Below, piece after piece: positions 58,492-64,000 of a DNA stretch of 64,000 nucleotides. Source of the DNA: Clostridiales bacterium (GTDB taxonomy: Bacteria > Bacillota > Clostridia > Christensenellales > Aristaeellaceae); the NCBI GenBank assembly GCA_012523405.1, contig JAAYIN010000047.1, positions 1 through 64,000 on the forward strand, read 5' to 3'. The notes under the pieces are model-generated. The model made no database searches, was not told where the DNA came from, and was given only the letters and a program-made list of their open reading frames with translations. The number at the start of each line of letters is the position of its first letter. The first letter of the stretch is position 1. The position numbers and the translations under genes are program-made.

Positions 58492-61134
58492 TCAATCCTG
58501 CTTATAGCGGCTTTCGCCAGTCCAGCCAAGCTTTTTAAATAGCTCTACGATGAGCAATGGTGCCACGCTCAGTCCAAGAACCAGCAGCCACTGCGGGGCT
58601 GTCAAAGTAGCAACGCGGAAAAGGGAACTGAGGAATGGGATAAAGAACACGCAAACCTGAAGGGCAATGCCGGAGAAGAACGCAGGGAACATCCATTTGT
58701 TCATCTTGTGGCGTGAAAACGCGGAATGTGTGTTGCTGCGCAGGTTAAATGAATGAACGAGCTGCGAGAGAGAAAGCACTGCAAATGCCATGGTATGACC
58801 CACATCAGGGCTGACCTTTCGTCCAAACATGAAGGCAAAGAGCGTCAGAAGCGAAATCATGATGCCCTGATAGCAAACGCGGAAAATCAGCGGTTTGGTA
58901 AAGATGGGGCTCTTGGGATCACGCGGCGGCGCGTCCATCACATCGGGCTCTGCAGGTTCCATGCCAAGCGCGAGTGCGGGAAGGGTATCTGTGATCAGAT
59001 TGACCCATAGGATATGAATGGGCAGCAGCGGCGTACCCCAGTTAAACAATGTTGCGATAAAGATCACCAATATCTCGCCCAAGTTGGAGCTGAGCAAGAA
59101 CTGAATGGCCTTGAGGATGTTGGAGTAGATGGTTCTGCCCTGCGAAACCGCGGATACGATGGTGGCAAAGTTGTCATCGGTCAAAATCATAGCGGATGCT
59201 TCCTTGCTGACCTCTGTGCCGCTAATGCCCATGGCAACGCCGATATCGGCACGCTTGAGCGCGGGTGCATCATTCACGCCGTCGCCTGTCATCGCAACGA
59301 CGTCGCCGTAGCTCTGCCATGCTTTGACGATGCGGACCTTGTGCTCAGGAGATACGCGGGCATAAACTGCGATGTTGCGCACTTCCTCACGGAGGCGATC
59401 GTCGTCCATCCGCTCCAGTTCAAGTCCTGTAATCACTCGGTCACCCTTGCCTAAAATACCAAGCTCGGTAGCAATGGCGCTGGCAGTGATCTTGTGATCA
59501 CCTGTAATCATTACGGGCTTAATGCCTGCGCGTTTGCATTGCTCAACGGCTGTGCGGGCGGTGGGGCGAGGGGGATCGATCATGCCTACCATGCCGATGA
59601 AGATCAGATCGCTTTCGTAGGAGCTGCGTTCGCCGCTAGGAGCAAGCTTGTCTACTGTGCCCATCGCGAACGATAGCACACGAAGTGCTGAGGAGGCCAT
59701 ATCGGTGGAGGCATTTTGAATGCGCTCGCGGTCATCGTCTGTAATGGGGCGCATGTTTCCATCTTCCATGATTCTGGTGCAGAGCACAAGCACCTCGTCC
59801 AGTCCGCCTTTGGTGTATGTGATATGGTTTCCGTTTTCCTTGTGGATAGTCGTCATTCGCTTGACATCGCTGTCAAAGGGGAGCTCATCTTCGCGGGGCA
59901 GCTGCTCTTCCAGCTTGGTTTTATCATAGCCCATTTCCGTTGCGAAGGAAAGCAGCGCGGTCTCGGTCGGGTCGCCTGTAAAGGTGCTTTCGCCCTGCTC
60001 GTTAATGGTGGGTTGACCGTCGTTGCAAAGCATGAGTGCGCGTGCAAAGTTCACGGACAACTGTTTGCTTATGTCGCTGTCTACCACAAAGGGTTGGCTT
60101 GTGGCAACGACTGTCATTCGGTTCATGGTGAGCGTGCCTGTCTTGTCAGAGCAAATGACGGTGGCACTGCCAAGGGTCTCAACAGCAGGAAGGCGGCGCA
60201 CGATGGCGTTTTGATCGATCATCTGCTGTACGCCGATCGCGAGCACGATGGTCACAATCGCAAGCAAGCCTTCAGGGATGGCGGCAACCGCCAAGCTGAT
60301 GGCTGTCATGAGCATATCGACGGGGTTGATGCCGTATAGAACGCCAACGAGGAATACGAGTGCGCATACGGCGATGCAAACAATAGCCAGTTTTTTACCA
60401 AGGTCGGCCATTCTGCGCTGCAATGGCGTTTGAACGCCTTCCTCTGCGTTCAGCATGCCCGCAATGGCGCCTATTTGCGTGTTCATGCCTGTTTCTGTGA
60501 CAATGCCTTCGCCACGTCCATAGGTGATGAGACTGCCTGAAAAGACGAGATTATGCCTGTCTCCAAGCGGGATGTCAACGCCGTCTGGTGCATCGATCAC
60601 ATCCATTTGCTTTTCGACCGCTTCGCTTTCGCCTGTGAGCGCGCTTTCATTGACCTTTAGGTTGGCGGCGATGGAGAGCCTCATATCAGCCGATACATAA
60701 TCACCAGCTTCAAGCAGCACCACATCTCCAACGACCATGTCCGCAGCGGGAATCACAACGATAGAACCGTTTCTGCGGACTTTTGCATGCGGTGAGGACA
60801 TTTTTTTAAGCGCCTCAAGAGATTTTTCTGCTCGGTTCTCTTGAATGACGCCAAGCAGTGCATTTAGGAGCACGACAAACAGTATGATGGCCGCGTCCAC
60901 CCATTCTTTTAGTAAAACACCTGAAATAAGGGCAGCGACAATTAAAACGATGACCATAACATCCTTGAACTGCTCCAAATACATCTGAAATACGTTTCGT
61001 TTCTTACCTTGTTTGAGTTCGTTTTTACCATGCTCATCAAGGCGTTGCTGGGCTGTTTCCGAGCTTAAGCCGTTTTTTAAATCTGTTCCAAGCGAACTTG
61101 CGGCAGCATCAACGCTTTGCTTGAACCAATCCAT
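58492..61134 (-). CDS. Calcium-type cation-translocating P-type ATPase
   Basis: 880 residues of the P2A/P2B kind. The N-terminal cation ATPase domain is followed by helices M1-M2, the actuator loop with ALTGESEAVEK, M4 with the ion-site motif AAIPEGLLAIV, phosphorylation site DKTGTLT (about 331), the nucleotide-binding KGG, MITGDHKITA and GDGVNDAPALK motifs, and M5-M10. It resembles bacterial Ca2+ exporters such as LMCA1. It pumps Ca2+ (or Mn2+) out of the cell. Transcribed alone. Confidence 0.92.
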   Translation of the reverse strand: MDWFKQSVDAAASSLGTDLKNGLSSETAQQRLDEHGKNELKQGKKRNVFQMYLEQFKDVMVIVLIVAALISGVLLKEWVDAAIILFVVLLNALLGVIQENRAEKSLEALKKMSSPHAKVRRNGSIVVIPAADMVVGDVVLLEAGDYVSADMRLSIAANLKVNESALTGESEAVEKQMDVIDAPDGVDIPLGDRHNLVFSGSLITYGRGEGIVTETGMNTQIGAIAGMLNAEEGVQTPLQRRMADLGKKLAIVCIAVCALVFLVGVLYGINPVDMLMTAISLAVAAIPEGLLAIVTIVLAIGVQQMIDQNAIVRRLPAVETLGSATVICSDKTGTLTMNRMTVVATSQPFVVDSDISKQLSVNFARALMLCNDGQPTINEQGESTFTGDPTETALLSFATEMGYDKTKLEEQLPREDELPFDSDVKRMTTIHKENGNHITYTKGGLDEVLVLCTRIMEDGNMRPITDDDRERIQNASTDMASSALRVLSFAMGTVDKLAPSGERSSYESDLIFIGMVGMIDPPRPTARTAVEQCKRAGIKPVMITGDHKITASAIATELGILGKGDRVITGLELERMDDDRLREEVRNIAVYARVSPEHKVRIVKAWQSYGDVVAMTGDGVNDAPALKRADIGVAMGISGTEVSKEASAMILTDDNFATIVSAVSQGRTIYSNILKAIQFLLSSNLGEILVIFIATLFNWGTPLLPIHILWVNLITDTLPALALGMEPAEPDVMDAPPRDPKSPIFTKPLIFRVCYQGIMISLLTLFAFMFGRKVSPDVGHTMAFAVLSLSQLVHSFNLRSNTHSAFSRHKMNKWMFPAFFSGIALQVCVFFIPFLSSLFRVATLTAPQWLLVLGLSVAPLLIVELFKKLGWTGESRYKQD

Positions 61135-61282
61135 AATTCATCGACCTTTCAATAAAAGATATCAGATACCATTATCTGTCTAATAATGATAACAGAAAAA
61201 AACAAAAAGATATGATCTCTTCGCTTCAATCTACCCATAAGGGTACTCAAATATACGATTGTGTGACTGAATGCACGGTTGC

Positions 61283-62830
61283 CTAGTTGAGCATGGGGAA
61301 GAACAGCCCGCGCCAGTAGATTTCACCTGTGAAGCCATCAAATTGCTTGTTGTTTACGAAAATGCAAACATTCTTGATCTGTTCATCTGTACAGAGCGTA
61401 TTGACGATGGCATAAGCCAGAAAACGCTCCTGCTCGGCGGTCATAGCTGTACCGATGTCTTGGAAAAGCGCAGAGAAGTTGGCGATCAAAGTATTGCCTG
61501 ATATCGATAGACCTAGGATGTCTGAATCCTGAAATCCATTCGAAGGCATAATGGCAGTAAGATCAGCAACGGTATCGTAACTCATAGGTCCTTTTGCCAG
61601 CTCAACAAGCAAAGTGCGCGGGTTATGCTGCTGATAATACGCAATGGGGCGCATGGTTTTGGTGAGCTTGGAGGAGGTGCTGTTTGCGAAATAAAGTGTG
61701 CAATAATCATATAGCATGGTTGCAAAATTGGAACGCTGCTGTATTCCATCCTCAAAGGTCATTTCAGAATCAGACCCATCTGTCGGCGTGATCGATTCAA
61801 TAGCGGATGAACCGATTTGCACCTTGATGCCGGCAACGCTTGGGAAGAATGTGCACAGCGTGTAGCACATGGAGGCCATGCTCTGAGCGCGCGTCAAGCC
61901 ATATCCCGTGAGCATGCCATCAAGGTTATGGGCAAAAGTCAGAGAAATGATCTCGCCTCCTGCTGCCTCTGAATGGTTGATGGTGGGCTCGATGGTAAGC
62001 AGATCGGCAAGAAGGGGGAGCGCGGGAGAATCGATGTCTTGCTGAGGACCTAGCGCAAGCTCTTGAAGCAATGAAATCACCATGTCAGCTGTTTCCATGC
62101 TTGAAAATGAGCAGGTGCGAACTTCGCTCACCATACCGCCTGTTTTAGCGATGGGGAAGTACAGGGTCACGTTGGTGGAGAGGCGCTTATCGCTGGCTTC
62201 TTCATCGGGCTGAATGCGATTGGAAAAGAGCTGCTCATAAACGGCATTGATGTCAGTGCCTACGCTTCGGCTAAAAGTCCCCATCGGTAACGTGTTTGAC
62301 ACGTCAATGCCAACGGGCTTATCCGCAACCAGCACGTTGACGTAGCTGATTTCCGGCAATTCGGTGATCGTGTTTGTGATCGCCTGGCATACGTTATAAA
62401 GTGCCTTGCGGCTTAATTGGAGCGCTGAGCCTGATAGGTTGACCGTCGCCACGTCTCGGCTGACCTCCACAGGACTCACGCCGTACATGGATAGCTTTAC
62501 AGAGCCGCCTATCGAACTGACAACCCCATCACCCGGATAGCTCAGCAGCGCCCGAAGCAGGCTTTCAGCGCTTGGGCGACCTGGCGAGAAGGAAACCTTT
62601 GAGGTGATAGCTGCCAGCCTTGTGCCATCGTGACGAGGCAAGTAGAGCGTAGCCGGTTTGTCATATTCCAGTGCAGCGTCGCCGATGGGCGGTACATAGC
62701 TGATAAATGCAGGGGGCAGGGTATAAAGCGCCTCGGACTCGGTGATTGGCATGCTGTTATCGGCGCAGGAAGAAAGCGCAAGCATTGATGCGCATAACAA
62801 TGATATCAGAACCTTATGCTTTGAATGCAA
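61283..62830 (-). CDS. GerMN-domain lipoprotein (downstream)
   Basis: 515 residues. A lipoprotein signal ends in the lipobox LSSC (Cys about 22). Several GerMN-like units follow, each with a strand such as VSRDVATVNLSG or GNTLIANFSALF and an EQERFLAYAIVNTLC-type helix, and the pattern VNVLVADKPV. GerMN domains occur in GerM of spore formers and LpqB of actinobacteria. It follows the other GerMN lipoprotein by 15 bases and thus sits in the operon of a histidine kinase. Confidence 0.8.
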   Translation of the reverse strand: MHSKHKVLISLLCASMLALSSCADNSMPITESEALYTLPPAFISYVPPIGDAALEYDKPATLYLPRHDGTRLAAITSKVSFSPGRPSAESLLRALLSYPGDGVVSSIGGSVKLSMYGVSPVEVSRDVATVNLSGSALQLSRKALYNVCQAITNTITELPEISYVNVLVADKPVGIDVSNTLPMGTFSRSVGTDINAVYEQLFSNRIQPDEEASDKRLSTNVTLYFPIAKTGGMVSEVRTCSFSSMETADMVISLLQELALGPQQDIDSPALPLLADLLTIEPTINHSEAAGGEIISLTFAHNLDGMLTGYGLTRAQSMASMCYTLCTFFPSVAGIKVQIGSSAIESITPTDGSDSEMTFEDGIQQRSNFATMLYDYCTLYFANSTSSKLTKTMRPIAYYQQHNPRTLLVELAKGPMSYDTVADLTAIMPSNGFQDSDILGLSISGNTLIANFSALFQDIGTAMTAEQERFLAYAIVNTLCTDEQIKNVCIFVNNKQFDGFTGEIYWRGLFFPMLN

Positions 62831-62845
62831 GACCGTTCCTCCCTT

Positions 62846-63823
62846 TTAACGTGAAATCAATTCGAGTAATGCGGAATATGAAATCTTCCAAACGCCATTT
62901 TCAAGCTGCAACTGCAGAGGATAGGCTTGCGTGTCAGTGCTGAGCCCTTCCCTGAGGGTTGTCATGGTAAGGGTGAGCGTTGCATGCGTGCCGCTTTGGG
63001 AAATTGATCCGCTGCTGACGCTGTACTCGGAAAGCGTGGAGCAAGCATCAACGGTGTTATGGTAGATATCATAAATCGGCCGCGATTCATCGCTGCTCTG
63101 CATGGCGGTATAAAGATAGAGCGTTTTGTAGTCGCGCTGCTGCCATGCTTGAAGAATGCACTGAGCGGTGTTGTGCGGGGTGAGAAGCAAGGATTCGTTT
63201 CTGAGGAGCGGATCACTCACGCCGCCTTGACCTGTTAGAAAATAGGTGTTTTCAAGGCGTGTGCTCGTGGTGGAATCAGCCGATTGACTGACGAAGAACT
63301 GAACGCCGGTATACGGCATGCTTTCGGTAATGGAGGCAACCACACTTTGCAGTGCCAGCTTGCGAAGCAGGGGGGCTTCGTCTGCCCAATCGGAGCGACT
63401 TTGCCAGTCGCTCGGGATGCTGTCATTATCCAGAAGTGCGTCGTTAAATGTGACGTAAAGGACGCCGTTTCTGGCGCTTGCACTGATGACGCGCACTGAA
63501 TCCGAAAAAAGCTTTTGCAGGTCAACGTGGCTTGCTGAGGGACCCGCGAGCAATTCTTCAATCAGTATCAGTTCAAAGCTCTTATCGCGGTCCACCGTGA
63601 TCACGCGGCTTTCGGCGGCTAGCATAGGCTGATCTAAATAGCGAAAGTAGAGCGTCGCGATTACGTCATCCACATTGGTGGTAGATGCAGCTGCGGGATA
63701 TACTTCCATCGATAAACCGGGCGCAGCAGTGGTTTCTGCCTTTTCAATCGGGCTAATCACGGAGCAGCTGCAGAGCACTAGCAGAAGAATGACTAGCAAG
63801 GAGAGTAGCATGGGGCGTTTCAC
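62846..63823 (-). CDS. GerMN-domain lipoprotein (upstream), GTG start
   Basis: About 325 residues. The signal peptide KRPMLLSLLVILLLVLCSC gives a lipobox Cys. A GerMN domain follows (FELILIEELLAGPSAS, RNGVLYVTFNDALLD, LALQSVVASITE), then a C-terminal NTF2-like/DUF part (AQCILQAWQQRDYKTLYLY). AAGGAGG eight bases before GTG 63823 decides the start; the ORF upstream would overlap the kinase gene. Directly behind the kinase stop, so the two are likely co-expressed. Confidence 0.8.
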   Translation of the reverse strand: MKRPMLLSLLVILLLVLCSCSVISPIEKAETTAAPGLSMEVYPAAASTTNVDDVIATLYFRYLDQPMLAAESRVITVDRDKSFELILIEELLAGPSASHVDLQKLFSDSVRVISASARNGVLYVTFNDALLDNDSIPSDWQSRSDWADEAPLLRKLALQSVVASITESMPYTGVQFFVSQSADSTTSTRLENTYFLTGQGGVSDPLLRNESLLLTPHNTAQCILQAWQQRDYKTLYLYTAMQSSDESRPIYDIYHNTVDACSTLSEYSVSSGSISQSGTHATLTLTMTTLREGLSTDTQAYPLQLQLENGVWKISYSALLELISR

Positions 63824-63836
63824 TTTGGCATCCTCC

Positions 63837-64000
63837 TTACGCTTGATGAATGGGCAGTTCGACTGTGAATGTGGAGCCTTGTCCTTCTTCGCTGTCAACC
63901 GATACATTGCCGCCGTGCATCAGCACCATCTGGTGCACAATGCTCAGACCAAGTCCTGTGCCGCCTGTATCGCGGCTGCGGGCCTTGTCCACGCGGTAGA
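63837..64000 (-). CDS. Sensor histidine kinase, C-terminal fragment (runs off the window)
   Basis: The last 54 codons are in view: [19 protein letters not shown], then [20 protein letters not shown] and GSTFTVELP. The GTGLGLS segment is the G2 box of the HATPase_c domain. The two GerMN lipoprotein genes follow at once. The order kinase-GerMN lipoprotein recalls the mtrB-lpqB arrangement of actinobacteria, so a cell-envelope sensing role is plausible. Confidence 0.9.
   Translation of the reverse strand, partial: YRVDKARSRDTGGTGLGLSIVHQMVLMHGGNVSVDSEEGQGSTFTVELPIHQA

Overview
This window looks like a chromosomal segment of an anaerobic, low-to-mid GC Firmicute of the Clostridia type. Grounds: strong AGGAGG-type ribosome sites, sigma-A promoters, a spermidine/putrescine ABC operon (potABCD), an rpsF-ssb-rpsR operon, gltBD, a GGGtGRT/scaffold gene pair, GerMN lipoproteins beside a histidine kinase, and repeat proteins of a TPR/RCC1 type common in gut Clostridia. 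The species cannot be named from the sequence. No rRNA, tRNA or CRISPR array was seen.

Layout. 1-9440 is ordinary chromosome: a PPC-domain protein, a 138-bp MITE-like element, a MobA-like nucleotidyltransferase, an aromatic-acid-exporter-like membrane protein, a nitroreductase, a HisH2/HisF2-type pair whose glutaminase has lost its catalytic cysteine, an XRE-desulfoferrodoxin fusion, nudC, a YitT protein, an HTH/S24 regulator, and an Fe-S scaffold plus GGGtGRT operon. 9459-28903 is an integrative, probably mobilizable element inserted just behind the GGGtGRT gene. It carries a tyrosine integrase, three paralogous genes of unknown function, an XRE regulator, two tandem copies of a 5.6-kb cassette, an ArdC antirestriction operon under a small HTH repressor, a ribbon-helix-helix gene beside an oriT-like region, and a WYL regulator. 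Each cassette has two small membrane proteins, a giant zinc-ribbon/TM/TPR/RCC1 repeat protein, and a serine recombinase that is truncated in copy 1. A 274-bp segment with the 3' end of the GGGtGRT gene, its terminator and the integrase 3' end recurs at 28811-29084. Degenerate terminator copies lie at about 29820 and 32234, so 28904-32266 may be the remnant of a second, tandem element. It holds a decayed XRE gene, a NAGPA-type glycosidase and a PIG-L deacetylase.

32300-64000 returns to chromosomal genes: a HAD hydrolase; the pot operon with its HTH-cupin regulator; a WYL regulator with two flavin-binding proteins; rpsF-ssb-rpsR; a methyltransferase; a 2610-residue cyclic beta-1,2-glucan synthase; gltBD behind a possible attenuator; an esterase; a secreted PepSY-like protein; a Ca2+-type P-ATPase; and two GerMN lipoproteins downstream of a histidine kinase that runs off the window.

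The most unusual items are the duplicated TPR/RCC1 cassette on a mobile element with its shared promoter, the XRE-superoxide-reductase fusion with every metal ligand intact, the HisH2 homologue whose cysteine was apparently removed by a 12-base slippage deletion, and the ArdC switch in which both divergent promoters carry the same operator in their spacers.
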